In this document: positions 12,401-25,800 of the stretch, piece after piece | How the letters are laid out: each line of letters opens with the position of its first letter | How positions within the stretch are numbered: the stretch's first letter is position 1 | Assembly: GCF_905220365.1 (NCBI RefSeq) | Contig: NC_061128.1 | Location: forward strand, 5,518,001-5,582,000 | Origin: Vanessa cardui | Taxonomy: Eukaryota; Arthropoda; Insecta; Lepidoptera; Nymphalidae | Reading direction: 5' to 3' | DNA length: 64,000 bases | Notes under the pieces: model-generated | What the model was told of the DNA's origin: nothing | Seen by the model: the letters and a program-made list of their open reading frames with translations, nothing else | Databases searched by the model: none | Program-made: the position numbers and the translations under genes

Positions 12401-15400
12401 ACTTGTATAAGACAAAAAGAAAAAAGTAGGTAGACAGACGTCCAAAATCTCGTAGTGAAGCTGGTTAAGGTAAGCTGCATTTAATTCAGGAAGCTGAATA
12501 CGTAATAACAGTGAGATAAGTTTTTTTTTATAACAAAACACCTATTTGTATCCATACTTCATTTACTCACTTTACTAGATCACTGAGTATAACTTTGTAT
12601 AATTCTGACATAAATAATTCAATGAAAATAAAACCTTCCTGTCTGAATATAATATTTTCATGTTATAAGCTCTTAACTTTTGTCGCAGATCGAACTTCTT
12701 GATTGAAGATGATAAGACTGATCTTGTTTGTTTCTTTGTTGGTTTCGCAATATTACAAGCAAGCGGCAAGCAGCCCCTTGTCTGTAAATCAAGTACATGA
12801 CTAAACTCAAGACTTTAAGGAGCTATATATCTAATATAGCTTTAAACTTGAGTTCAATCATATCTGATCGCTGTGTCGATGTAATTAATGTTGGAGTGGG
12901 CTTGTCTGAAGAAAACCAAAATATGAAATTAAAAAAAAAATCCACAAAATACTGACAATTAGTCTTTATAATGGTATTACTAAACTGTTATTTTATATTA
13001 CCCTCTTTTACATACAATACAGTCAGGTGTATGTGTGTAATATTTAAAATATTTTTAATAACAATCAATAAAATTACGAATAAATTAATTCATATTATAG
13101 TTATCGAGATTTTATTAAAGAAAAATGAAGTAGTTCTTTGCAAGTGGAATTTTAGACACACGTGTTGTGTACCTATCGCCATCTATCAGTTAATTTTAAT
13201 ACTATAACTTTACTTTGCGCCATCTGTTATCAAATAGTTAAATTATTTGCAAATGTTTTAATGATGCCTATTCAAGTATAGATGTCACTGACTGTCCAAG
13301 AAAAAAAAATACTATGTACTCTTGTATAAGCCATTTTTTTGTAAATTTCTTTTCGATGGAATTAAACGATTCAGTGCTTTTTAATAAAAGAATGATATTT
13401 TAATTTCACTTTATTTTCTTTTTTAAGTTTACTTTTGTTTTGAACTATGTATTTAGGAATATGTTATTTTATTTGAAATTTGAAGTAATTTAGTATTTTT
13501 CCAAGAACATACATACATAATTGCCAGTAACTACGTTTTTTATAATAATTAAAATGATTAGCACAACTCAAAATACAAATTAAAAGATAATTTTCATCCA
13601 TAAAGTTATTTTATCTCACATATTTTAATTAAGCTTTGCTTTTTGAAATACACCATACTAACTTTTTAGTTTGTTCATGCCGGACGGCAAAAAAATATGA
13701 ATTCGATTGATATTAAAAGTCTTAAATAAGTTTTTTATTTTATTTATTAAAGTTATATATTGCCAACGACGTTAAGTTATTGTTTTACTTTGTATTTATT
13801 CCATTTCTTGGAGATGAAGGTTTGTGTGAAACGAAATGTTTTTATTTAATATATCCTAGCATTTTATGAAGGTTTGTCTTTACGAACTTTTAGACATATA
13901 GAATTTTTTATAACGCCTTCATGCGGAAGGAATGGAATAGATTATATAAATTAGTGCATATTTTGTTATTGTGAATAAAATTTTGTAAAATGTCGCTAAA
14001 ACACATGATTGTTAGTTGTACACCGATTGCGAAATTTATTAAAAAACAGCCAGACACAAGAGCTAGTTTATACAGAACGTGTTAAAATAAGACGCAAATT
14101 AATTGATTACTTATATACCAATAAAAACAAGTAATCACACGTAATTACCAATACCAGTTAAGTGTAACCTGAAAATGGAAAAACAATATTATGAAGAATA
14201 GCCATGTTTATTTTTCTTTACGTAATTTGTTTATTAATGTCATTATTTATTTTACGAAGTTTTATTTAAGTTTCGTATTATTTAAATAGGCGATAAACAT
14301 AGGTACCTCGGGCAGACCTTTAATTAAATTCACCTCGTTTATTTAAAGTTTGAACACCCTTCAAAGAAAAAAATGATTATAACCCTAGTTTGTTGCTACC
14401 TACACCTACGCCTTTATAAGCACATTTAATTTATTATTAGACTGAGTTCAAACCTCTGTGCATTGAGGTCAAACCATTGTGGTTTCTTTCAATGTTATAT
14501 AACTATAATATATTTATAATACATGTGTATTAATAAAGATAAATAAAATGAAATTGATTACACACATTTCGATTTGTAAAGAATAATTTAAACTACTTAA
14601 TAGATTGATCCAAAACCTTAACACTTATTCAGTCCTGCTGACTAAAGAATACCTATAACTACGTAGTAGCAATTTAATTTGTTGAGTGTAGCAAGTTTAT
14701 TTTAAAAAAGATTTTATTTTTATTTATTGCTAGACTATATGTCCTCAATCCATTACGACAACAGATTTTTTGTTTTGCGATAAATTTATAGAATTAAAAT
14801 ATAATTATATTTATTGTTAAAGATTTAATTCATATTTAAATGAATTCGAAAAACAAATGAAAATCTGTTGTGTTTTCTTCGTCGGAGCCTAATAATTAAC
14901 AATGGCCACTTAACATAAAAACAACAAATTAGGAATCAAGGAATCAATCAACAAGATCAGTTGAATTGCATCGAAGACAATTTTCAGATTGTGTCATCTA
15001 GCTGAACGTAAATAAGTAAGTGTGTAAATGAGTGCAAATGAGTCTCAGAGACAAATGATTATTTTTTTATTTTATAAATATAATTAAGCTTACTTCTTTA
15101 ATAACGGGTCAAATATCCATTATTAAACAAGTAAGTGTTCAAATAAATAAAATAATAAATAAATATATATATAAATATGAGTATGAGATATAATAATTAA
15201 CCATGAATGAAAAGCGCGGGAAGCAAATTAAAAAAAAAGGAAATTCAAATTACTTTCGAGATACGACTGTACCTACCAACAAAAAAGTTGACACCGACTT
15301 AAAAGTATTGTTTTATAATTAAACATTTAACATTATTATCATCAATGAAATTAAAAAAAAGTCATAATTTATAGCCATATTTATGTAATGTTAGCGTAAA

Positions 15401-18400
15401 TTGAGAACACGTAGTAATTAAACACTTAATTAGGTATTTATTTTATAAATTAAAAGGTTATTCTATTATAAACTATATGTAATTGAATTTTATAGTGTAT
15501 ATTTAATAAAACGGAAGCAATAACACGTTCGTTTTAATGTCAAACTTTATGATTTTTAATAGATAATTATATCAAAAGATATTTAATAGTTACTCTAACT
15601 TTTTAAATAGTACTAAATACACTAGAATACGCAATTTAAATTATATTACAAATTTATATAAAAAATACGACCTTTATTTATCCTCACTCCACTAAAAGAT
15701 AATTTTAGTAAATTTCAATATACAAATTAAACACATAAAAGAAATTATGGGAAATATACAAATATACAAATTCAACACGAAAGAAAAATACCATGCATAT
15801 TGTATGTTTATGCATATATTTTATGCATCTTTAATTAGGTAAGCGTATTATAATCAAACCATTAATATAGGCTCAAAGATATTTTCCTTCGTGTAAATGA
15901 ACAATTAGTTTTATTTTTTTAAATATTTTAAAAGGTTTGTGGGTATATATGATTAATTTCTTATGTTATCATATGATAAAATAAGAAATAAACTGAAGAT
16001 ACGGCACGCACGACCAAACGTGAACATTAGATTGTGCTTATAAACTTATTACAATCAGTATCAGACCTATCGCCACGTACAGATTTTAGGAGATAGAGTT
16101 TTTAGTAAATTTAAATTAATTAATGATAATGTTATCAATACCGAATCTACATTTTGACATGATTTCTTATATACTTTAAATTGATACAATGCAAATATAA
16201 TGTTTAATTTGTCTAGTGGCTATCGTATCACGGTTAGCTGAATCCGTACCGAAATTGAATCTCAGGTGGACCCATAATGCGTTTTCTGTCAAATAAATTT
16301 CCAGCCGTAGAGCATTTTGGAGTTAAAATTTTAGCACGTGTTACAGCAACATAAAGCCGTAGGTCTTATCTCCGATTTCTCCCCACCTCTGGTATATAGA
16401 ATATTATATTACATGTAAAAGTGATAGTATTCGATTTTGCTATGCTTGATATACATATCTATTTTCGCTTTAGCCTAATTTGTAGAGTACGATAGTTAGT
16501 ACGGGTTCGTTGGAATACCAAGAACTAGCTCTGAATGTTTTCAAGGCTCTATTCTCACAGTAAGATATTAACAGACTTTACACCCAATTTCACTTTGATA
16601 ATTACATCATGTGTGTAAGGATACCTCCTTTACATATGTAAAATAATATATTTATTTTTCATAGTTAAAATAAAAAACTAAGGAAGTGTATTATATATTT
16701 AATGATATGGAGGCTCAAGTTGACTTTAAAGTAATGGACTTCGGTCACTAAAATAAAAATCAACACCTGTTTATGTATCAAGTTCTATTAAGTTGTAAAT
16801 TTATTTTTATTCGCACACGAAAGAGGTTTGTGTTCGCTTAATATTTGACGATTATGTCAGACTCATCGGAACCTTAATTTCGATCAAATCAGTGGCGAAT
16901 TTATCAGAAACCGGATATAGTAATTTATTTTAAAACTTTAGACAGTCGCGACAGATATATCATTAGAGATTTCAAAAAAATAAAGAATCGAACTGGTGTC
17001 ATCTTTCAAGTAGAAGAGCAATGTACAGTATGACGTCGAGTAATATTACGACTCGGTAATATTAGGCTAATCAAATAAATATTTGATAATTTTCAATTAT
17101 ATAAATAAAATAAAAATTCAAAGGCTATGACGTAAATGTTCACCAAGGACACTAGCTCTGGACAAGAGGCATGTGCGGACAAGTGCCGCCTCTAAAGTTG
17201 GGCTTAACTGCTTAAAAATTATAAATTAATTTTAATTTCTTTCTTTTTTAATTAGTAACTTTAAAAACTGCTTATTTGCTTAAATGTATTTAGGGCATGT
17301 CTTAGAACTGAACTAATAGTAGCTTTTTATCGATTTATTGTGCTGCTATGACGTCTACTGTATTTAATCGAATTGTGTAATTTTAAGCAAATAACGATAA
17401 GTACCTACTTAAAAAAAAAACTAACGTACTTAAGTGCTTATTTTAAATAACACTGTTGTATTAAATACTTATCCTTTAAACGATCATCTCTTGCAGTTGC
17501 TCAGTTCAGCTCAGTTGCTCAGTGCTCAAACTCAGGGCTGCTGACAAAGGCTGGGCATAAAAAATATTAAAAATAAAATTTTGTTTTATATGTAACATAA
17601 TAGCGATGTCTTCAACTTATTAACTTATTGATATGTTTTGGAGGAGGTGTTTTTAATTTTTATTAAGTATTTTTATCCTTTTGTGTCAACCATGTCAGAA
17701 TTGGTAATAATAGTTTTGCAAGATTGAAGACTACGTTAATTTATGCGGCTATCACCTCATACAGTTTCGCCGGATTTATTAAAATAGTTCGGTTGTAACT
17801 GCATAATGTTATTATAGTTCAATTGAATAGAATAGAATAGAAAAAAGTCGTTCTTTAATTCCGGAAATATAATAATATAATTTAGACGAAATAGTTTAGG
17901 TTATTTAACCCAAACTATTTCGTATATATTATCAATATCCATCCATATATCATTATTTGTAAGGGATGTGACATGTGCAATTCGTAACACACGTTATGTC
18001 TCAAGGCGGAGACGAAGTATGCGTTAATATAGAGTATCATTTTATATATATTTCACGTGTTAGATACAACGTTCTTTTTAAATAATGCTGCTGTATGTAT
18101 GTATAGCAAATTGGATATATGTCGTTGACCTTGCTCTGTTACCAATAAATACGCAACGGGGAATCCTCCACCCATGCCTTATATTGAAAAAAAAGAGGTT
18201 CGTTCGGTACAAGGTCTCATTCCGCACTGACTAAGGTAAGGTAAGGCGATAGGTTTTGCCGTAGGATTTTACCGTATCGATTACTTATTAAAATCGTTAA
18301 AAGATATTCTGTAGAAATGAGCCGAAGACTCCCTTAGTATTGAGCTATTTAATATGGCCATGTCATCAATAAAAATAAATTTTGATAAATATCTTAATAA

Positions 18401-20427
18401 AATAAAGTAATACAACTAAAATAATCAGAGGGTACCGTGCATATTTATTTTTAATTGCTTTTGGTTTTTTTGACGACTAAGACGTTTAATTTTTTCAGGT
18501 AACTGTTGCTGAGAAAACTCATTTTTTATTTCACGTAAACCCACGCAAAATTCACAACAAGTACCTATTCCTTGTTGCGTGGCGTTAACCTCAAAAATTA
18601 TACTAACGTTACATTTGTATATTATAAAAATGTGCGTGTAATATATAACTCGGTGAATATCTAAAGAGGATGTTGGTTGTTTTTATTTAATGTGCCGTTT
18701 TAAACTTAACCGGTTTTTAACTTTTATAACTATTTGTATGTATATATGCAAGCTAGGTAATAGGTACTAGGTAAATGTAAATTTCATCATTAAGAATATC
18801 TAGGGATGATTATCGTTCAATCTCAATGCTATACTTTTTTTTATGAACTATTGAATCTTTTAAAGTAATAGCGAAACTCTAAACATTCAGAATCTTGTAA
18901 GTTTTATCAGTTTATCCAGTCATATAAGTACGTTACAAAAAATTTAATCTTGATCAGAATGAGGTATACTGGTCAGTTAGTAGGTAACTAATAACTAAGT
19001 AAAAAAGTAAGTGATTACTCATCATTGTAAAAATTTTAAAATAAGTACAATAAAATAAATGGAAATATATACAATGATGTTCCAGCTATTAGAGCACCTG
19101 AATTTTATACGGAGATTGCGGGTCCACCTGGGGAATACCTCTGACTTTGCATGTGCTTAATTTAATGTTCATAATTGATCGCGTGACTGGCGGTAAACAA
19201 AGATATTTCTAGACTTTTACTTTTTTACATACATATAATATCATATCAATTCTCATAGCACTGTAAATATGATAAAATAGCTACTAAATAATTACTTATA
19301 TCCATACGTCAGTCATAGTGATGTCAGTAAACATGTTTCTGGTTTTCCCATGTTTCGGGGAGTCTATTATTATATAGTGAGACAGCTTGCCGTAAATTCT
19401 GCAAATTCATTTAATACGGCTCTTACAAATTCGATTCGAGTTTTTTTATATATTTGCTAGATATTATACTATATTGGTATTTTCAAATATACAAATAACA
19501 AGGAATCGATCCTAAAAGTTCAGGTTTTGTAAGGGTCTTTATAATTGTTGTTAATATTTGTAAAAAAATATTTTTTCTAAGATTTAATTGCGCATGAACT
19601 TTAATTGCGTGCATTTTTTTATTATAAGGTATGCAATTCATATTCCAATACCGAAAAGACTATCTTAATTAAATTTAAAAATTTAAATAAGATCATCTTA
19701 ATTAAATTTTGGGGAAATTTTAACAAGAGCATGCAACACCGACATTCTACTTATTCCTTTCAGTACAGATTACCAGATACATGTGCCTTATAAAATCAGG
19801 TTTTATAACTATTTATTTTTTATTTTAAGGCCTCGTTTCAATTCAATATGTTAAACATCTCATATTCTGCACACAATATGTGTTATTAACGCTAAGTTTT
19901 AAAATTCTATATTTTGTATTTAGATAATTTGTCGTTTTATTTAAGTGTAAAAGCAATTAACAATCATAAATATTGTAATTTTAACTAATTTTTAAATTTC
20001 ACAAGTTTAAAAATTTAATAAAATTTGATGTGAACGAAACTTGTTTTTTTTTTTTATTATACCAGTTCAGTCTATGATCCGATGATATATACCTCACTAT
20101 GTTAAACTTTTTGTAAATTCACATCTTGAAATATTACTTGATAACGGTAGTGATTACCAAAAAGATGTAATTACTGTTTATGGGATGGTAATACTAACCA
20201 ATAATTATTATACAATGCTAACGAAACGTACTGTTCTAGTATAACAATTTAAACAAAGCATTGTATTTTTAATTTAGTTGATACATAAAGTTACTTTTTT
20301 AAACTGAAATAACGAAGGTCATTTAATGTACAAATAAGAATATGATATTAGTTGAATAATTAATCGTAGAATAATACGTTTGTTTTTGTTACAATTAATC
20401 AGTTAATAGCATAGGTTGAGGTAAGTT
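9498..20427. other. Long intergenic AT-rich stretch, no gene seen
   Basis: No protein-like frame or RNA gene is recognised in about 11 kb. Points of structure are GCGCCATCTGTTATC-type words near 13170-13235, a (GAATA)3 run near 17825-17840, GTAAGGTAAGGTAAGG-like repeats near 18234-18247, and TCAGTTCAGCTCAGTTGCTC near 17500-17530. The stretches 11500-11830 and 11870-12180 look less repetitive and somewhat less AT-rich and could hold regulatory DNA. Confidence 0.35.
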
Positions 20428-20504
20428 AAAGTTATATAGTCCGTTTTTTTTTTAAATATTTAACATCAATTAACTTTTTAAAAAAGTGCGGACTATATAA
20501 CTTT
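20428..20504. repeat. Hairpin with perfect 16-bp arms, MITE-like
   Basis: AAAGTTATATAGTCCG (20428-20443) is the exact reverse complement of CGGACTATATAACTTT (20489-20504). The 45-base spacer is itself partly self-complementary (T run against TTAAAAAA). It could be a small foldback/MITE remnant. No target duplication was identified. Confidence 0.6.
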
Positions 20505-21818
20505 TATAACGTTTTTTGCTAAATTGTATAGATTCAGTAGATCTTTTCTAACTCAATGTTTTTGTTTAAAAATAGACTCCAGAATTAAAACCGCCGGAAT
20601 AGAAATAAAATCTTCGAATGCACTAATAAGGTTAGGTTAGGGAAGGTTTAATTTATTAGTGTTTTTTCAAGTGATTACCCGGACCCCTACGGACGTAAAG
20701 GGAGTCTGGGTTAAATATTTAACTGGGTTTTTGTGAAAACACCGATTTCAACGTAAATTGTATATTATTTAAAAACAAGGATATACATATATAAGATAAT
20801 TGATTTTGTAGACGCAATTGTTTTCCAATTTGTAATATACATTGAGCGATTATTTTTTTTAAAAGTAGTTACGTAAACACCTTCCTGCATCCTTTTAAGC
20901 TCGACTTAAAATACAAGATTTTTTTTTTAATAATTATTATGTATTACTTGAAATTATTTCGTATTGTAACAATTTGTAACTGCTTACTTGATTTTATTAC
21001 ATATATAAAATATTTTATCAGGTTATAATATATAAAATGTTGATTATGTAACAGTTTAGTTTAACACTTATTTTATTTGTTGTCAATTTATCTTAACATT
21101 TTAACTTTATTCATTTATTTCTAATTTTTATACGAAGCACCTGCTTTAAGGTTCATAGTCCAGGCATCATCAGCAGTCTGTCTAGCATCAGATTACAAAT
21201 TATGTCTCTTTCTTATTTTTTTATATTTATATATAACCAAGTAAACAATAAAACTGTAGAGTAACGAAATTAAGAAAGAACAGATTTGACCAGTTCGTAC
21301 GATCCCGATCGAATGGCTAGATATAAGGCCTCAGATCCCGGGGTGCAAAGCTCTGGAGGTAACCGCTAAAAAGTTATCGGTTTTTTGACAAAAAAAAAAC
21401 TCTACTTGGAAATGTCTGGAAGTTGGAGTCATATTCGTATAACGTATAGGCGTTTTTCCTGCGCCTTCATTCATTCCGATTGTCATGTCAGATTTGTGAT
21501 GAATGATAGTTCAAATTATTTTATGATACAATGATATGGAAAACCAAATAAAAAAAAGTCATAAGTCAAAAGTAATGTTAAAAACTATACGGACTTGCGA
21601 AGTAATATTTTTAATATTCAAATAAATTAAAATAAAATTTTCATTTTATTACTCTTAAGCGATATTAAGTTCTAGTTTAGCGAACTGTAACAAAATAAAC
21701 TTTTAGTTATTTTAGTAGTAAATATTACAATGAAACAAACTGAGATGTTTTTCTTATCTATCATTACAGCACCTCTGTATATATCTGCCTCATATTCTAT
21801 GAGCTATCCTAACCTATA
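20505..21818. other. Intergenic stretch, no gene seen
   Basis: Contains GGTTAGGTTAGG near 20630 and an imperfect foldback around ACCCGGACCCCTACGGACG (about 20678-20715). No coding exon or known transposon end is recognised. Confidence 0.35.
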
Positions 21819-21947
21819 CCGTTGGTTGCCTGGAAGAGATCGCTATATAGCGATAAGGCTCGCTAAAATTGTACGCCTCTTTTATTAAGACTGAATCGAT
21901 GTTGTATTTATTTATTTTCTGTCTGTGGTGTACAATAAGGTATAAAG
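21819..21947 (+). mobile_element. 3' end of a non-LTR retrotransposon (5'-truncated)
   Basis: GGTTGCCTGGAAGAGATCGC, followed by TATATAGCGATAAGGC and then TTTCTGTCTGTGGTGTACAATAAGGTA. The GATCGCT…AGCGATAAGG foldback and the GTGTACAATAAA-like tail are the conserved 3' terminus of an abundant lepidopteran LINE. Only the 3' tail is present, with no coding part. The name of the family is not assigned. Confidence 0.65.
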
Positions 21948-22639
21948 AATGTTTGTTGGTGTTAATCAAAATAGTTTCACCTTGAGAAAGAGTAAGAAAT
22001 TGTGGGCCCAAAAATATAAACTAGTCTTGCCCTTTAAAACCATTAAAAACAAAACCTTTCATCAATTATTTGCGAACGGAATGTAAAAATAAATCTTAAA
22101 TATGTATGGAAAGTAAAATGCATGAAAGTTTAACGGTGACAGACAGAGGTTTCATAAAAACAGATGAAAACAAATCGAAAGATGAACATTAAAATTATTA
22201 TCTTTGTCCAAATGCAGGTAGGTAATTTACATGAAGTTGACAAAAAACAAATGTACTTTTGATGTGTGATGCGTTTTGAGTATCTTTAATTTCAAGGAAA
22301 ATATATGTAGGTACATTACATCTTGTATTATAAAGCAAAAAAGCGGGACGGCTCCCTGTCATAAATTATACTTCGGTTTTCATTTATAATATACCTACCA
22401 CAGACTAAAAAAAAGTATTATGAAAAACTGTTTAGTCTATCATAAAATTTAAGATCTTATATCCCAAATTATGAAATACCAAATTAATGAATTACGAAAA
22501 TAGTTTTTTTTCGTAAATAATAATTATGTAAATTTTTTTTTTAATATTTACGTATAGATAAAAAAATAAAAACAAATAAATATGTAACACAGAAATCGTC
22601 AGGAAATTAGATAGAGCACGTTTTTGGTGATTTAATGGT
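21948..22639. other. Intergenic DNA directly upstream of the elongase promoter
   Basis: AT-rich with no gene or recognised repeat. The minus-strand open frame at 22492-22746 runs across the promoter block and has no protein-like features. Confidence 0.35.
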
Positions 22640-22715
22640 ATGTACAAGTTATCGTAGTGAGGTGACGTCACAGTGATCGAGATATATAGTCGGTTGATAG
22701 AGGCGCGCGCGCACA
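22640..22715 (+). promoter_or_regulatory. Candidate core promoter of the elongase gene
   Basis: A palindromic TGACGTCA (CRE/AP-1-type octamer, 22663-22670) is followed by TATATAG (22683-22689) and then a GCGCGCGCGC run. The first transcribed base would be expected near 22710-22718 (CACATTGC). The block is clearly less AT-rich than its surroundings and leads directly into a stretch ending in a perfect splice donor. Direction is inferred from that donor. No start-site data support the exact position. Confidence 0.5.
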
Positions 22716-22869
22716 TTGCAAGTTTATCCGCGAGTGACCCGCGCATTGTCGTTCGTTACCGGTTTGTACTGAAGATTTGCTTTCGGTCGTCAGCCTGTAA
22801 GCGTTCGTAAATTAAATAACATTTGTAAATCGGTGCAAACTTCCTTAAAAGTGTTGAAGATAAATTCAG
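22710..22869 (+). other. Candidate non-coding first exon (5' UTR) of the elongase gene
   Basis: This GC-enriched stretch contains no ATG on the plus strand and ends in AAATTCAG|GTAAGTTG, a near-perfect insect splice donor. The next plus-strand exon I can identify is the elongase start exon, whose acceptor is at 41723-41724, giving a first intron of about 18.9 kb. The exon's left boundary is approximate. It could instead belong to an unannotated non-coding RNA. Confidence 0.5.
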
Positions 22870-25800
22870 GTAAGTTGACGCCTAGTTAATTCGTATAAGT
22901 GTAGTGTTTCTATTAACAATCGCTGTATCCATGTAAGGGGTACGGATGAAGAAAATAAATATCAAAACAAAGCAACGTTAATTTGAAATTAAAATTTCAT
23001 TTAATTAAAAACATACGAATAGAATATCAAATCATTTTTTTGTTTATAGTAAAATTATTAAAAATCTGTTGCTCTTAGGTGCCTTACGGAAAAAAAGACA
23101 GTGAGATATTTTAATGAGCCTTAGAAATCAACCTAATTATACTACAATTAATGAGTTATAATTAAAAAATAATTATTATTTAGATAATTTACCTGTTCTT
23201 GAAGTATTCACAATGGAAATCCTTGTAATTTAAGCATTTAAATAATTATGATGCAAGTATTGCATAGGATAAAGTACCCTCTTGATTAGAATTCTTATTT
23301 AATCGTTTTCTGTATGACTAACGCAGGAAGGATTTATTAGGCATATGTTATTTCTATTACAATTTGTAAAATGTATGAGGTGTGACAAGACGACATGACA
23401 AGTTTGTATTTCTAGTCTTTACGTATATTCTAAGGCACAAAAAATACTGAATTTCTTTAATTCAGTATTTTTTATATATATAAATGCGCACTATATATTT
23501 TTATTTATACGAAAGGAATATGAATTGATTTTAATGAGCTAGTTGATTTCAGTCAGCGCCTACGCTTACGTTTTTTTTTTATATACTGCGCTCTTTTTAA
23601 CAGATTATTAAAAAAAATGATACTGTTTCAGAAACATTTAAATTAAATATTTAAGCCAAGGTTTATTTCGTTTTAACTTTCTAAGATCATGTATATTATT
23701 TGTATGTTAGTTTGACGTCATCCGCGTTAAAAATATGTTTATAAATTATTTAGAATCTTTGTTACATTTTTCCATTAAACTTTATGGTAAGGTTTTGTGC
23801 AAACCTGTTGGGTAGGTACCATCCACTAACACATATGCCAAACAAAAATACTCATTGTTGTTCCTGTTTAAAGGATGAGTGAGTCTGTGTTACTTCAGCC
23901 ACATAACATTAGTTGGTAGAGCATTTATTTTATACCGAATGGTGAATATTTCTTACGGTGCCAGTGTATTTGCTTGCTTGGCTCATTTCATTTCATTCGT
24001 CTGTCTACCTATTTTATCATATATAAACAAATATAAAAATAGAATTGATAATTATATAATTGAAATCATTGTAGTTAAAATAATAATTATAATTATAGTA
24101 CTAGGGCAGCATATTCGAATGAGGGAATTTACACATGTGCGCGTAAGCAAAAGCTGGACTATTTTGCTTGCTCTTTATCATCATCAGATGGCTCACTGAC
24201 ATGAGATGAAAGGACAGATATGGAATACAGCTATTCTTATACAGCTATAACTTTTCGGTGTACAGAAATAAAAATCAATTTTCCAATTCTGAGCTAATAC
24301 TAAGAATTTGTTGACTTATTATATGTATATACACTTTTATTGGTGCAAATTGGGATCGAAGTTGAGGTTCGTGTAATGTAGGATGTACGCTCGTCCTAAG
24401 CTAACGAGACAGTTCATAGCCTCTCTATATAATGCGATTGTAATTCTATCGACCTCTATATCTAATGTTTTTAGAAACATAATGTCAATATGAAAACGCA
24501 ACGAATTTATAACGACCCTTAAGTGAAAGTTTTCTGAGGGTCAATCATGAGCCGTGTGCCATTTTCTTGAACTAGATTCTCCACAATGGGTAACGTTGAA
24601 TGACTTTCCTTCAATACAAAATTATATCTATAACAATAGAAATGTTATAGTAGTAAACCATGATAATAATGTTCATCAGAAGTTTTTATTATCCTTATAT
24701 TTTTTTATTTATCTTTTATTTTAAAGCATACTTTCAATTCAAGTACGCATAGAGTATAGTGGCCAGTATCTTATCAATCAATCTTGTGGCCAGTGATCAA
24801 TTATTTGTAATGAATCAATGGATATATAAACTGATTCTTATTTTACTGAAGGCTTTAAATAAGGCATTACCATATTTTATAATAATTATATTTAATAATA
24901 TCAGGATTTTACACTTCGTATCGTAACGAAGCTTACGAAAAATGGTTATTTAATTGACTATTTTAAAAATATTATACATTTATCTATTAGATCTCGAACA
25001 AAAAGTATTTTTTTTGTAAACAGCATATTTATCAGTACGAAAGAATAAAACAAATGATGCTTCTATAAATTAAAAAAAAGTACTTATCACTGACTGAAAA
25101 AACTTCCGCGTTCATATAGGATTCAAGATTTCAAGTATTTTTTTTATTACTTTGTCATAATGTTTGTACTACGCGATGCAAAAATTTTTCTTGTCGTATC
25201 TGTTTAGTAAACAATTTGTAGAGTCTTACAAAAATATATATATTTTTATTCTATTTTATTTATGATAAAGATATTAACAAGAATATTAATTTTTCCGTAC
25301 AATTATAATTACCAGCAGTTAATTGGCAGACTGACAGGATCACGAGAAACGTCGTTGTGCTAGTCAGACACTTATTATGATAAGTGATCAACGCTTACAT
25401 AAAAGGTACATAGGTATATGATAATTCACATAATTTTATTCCTTGAAAATACTTCTTATAATAAAACTCCTATGATACATTTAAGACAGTATTTAAATAA
25501 AAGATTTACTATCAAATAATTACTGTTATTGTAAACATATGTAACTTTATCGTACATATATAATTATTTTTGAGACAAACAAAAATAAACCTAAAAAAAG
25601 GTTTTACGTACTTTGTAATTCTGACTGGTTTAATAATCTTTTTGATAGTGGTTCCGTGTACATTGCTATATTTAGTTTATGAACATATTAAATGATATTA
25701 TCACGACGTCAATATATGTAGAGCTTTGTACTGTTTCTGCAGTAGACTGATGCTAGTAATTCTGATGATATCTTGACAGTTCTTCTCATAGGCGACTAGC

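Noticed and set aside
18540..18592. Foldback CCACGCAA…TTGCGTGG as a riboswitch-like structure
   Set aside because: Only 8-bp outer arms with an irregular interior and no gene nearby; easily chance.
20626..20646. GGTTAGGTTAGGG as an interstitial insect telomere (TTAGG)n tract
   Set aside because: Only about two units are present, and this word is common by chance and within repeats. No longer array follows.
22492..22746. 84-codon minus-strand frame across the promoter block
   Set aside because: It has no splice context or domain, and the plus-strand promoter and donor explain the composition better.
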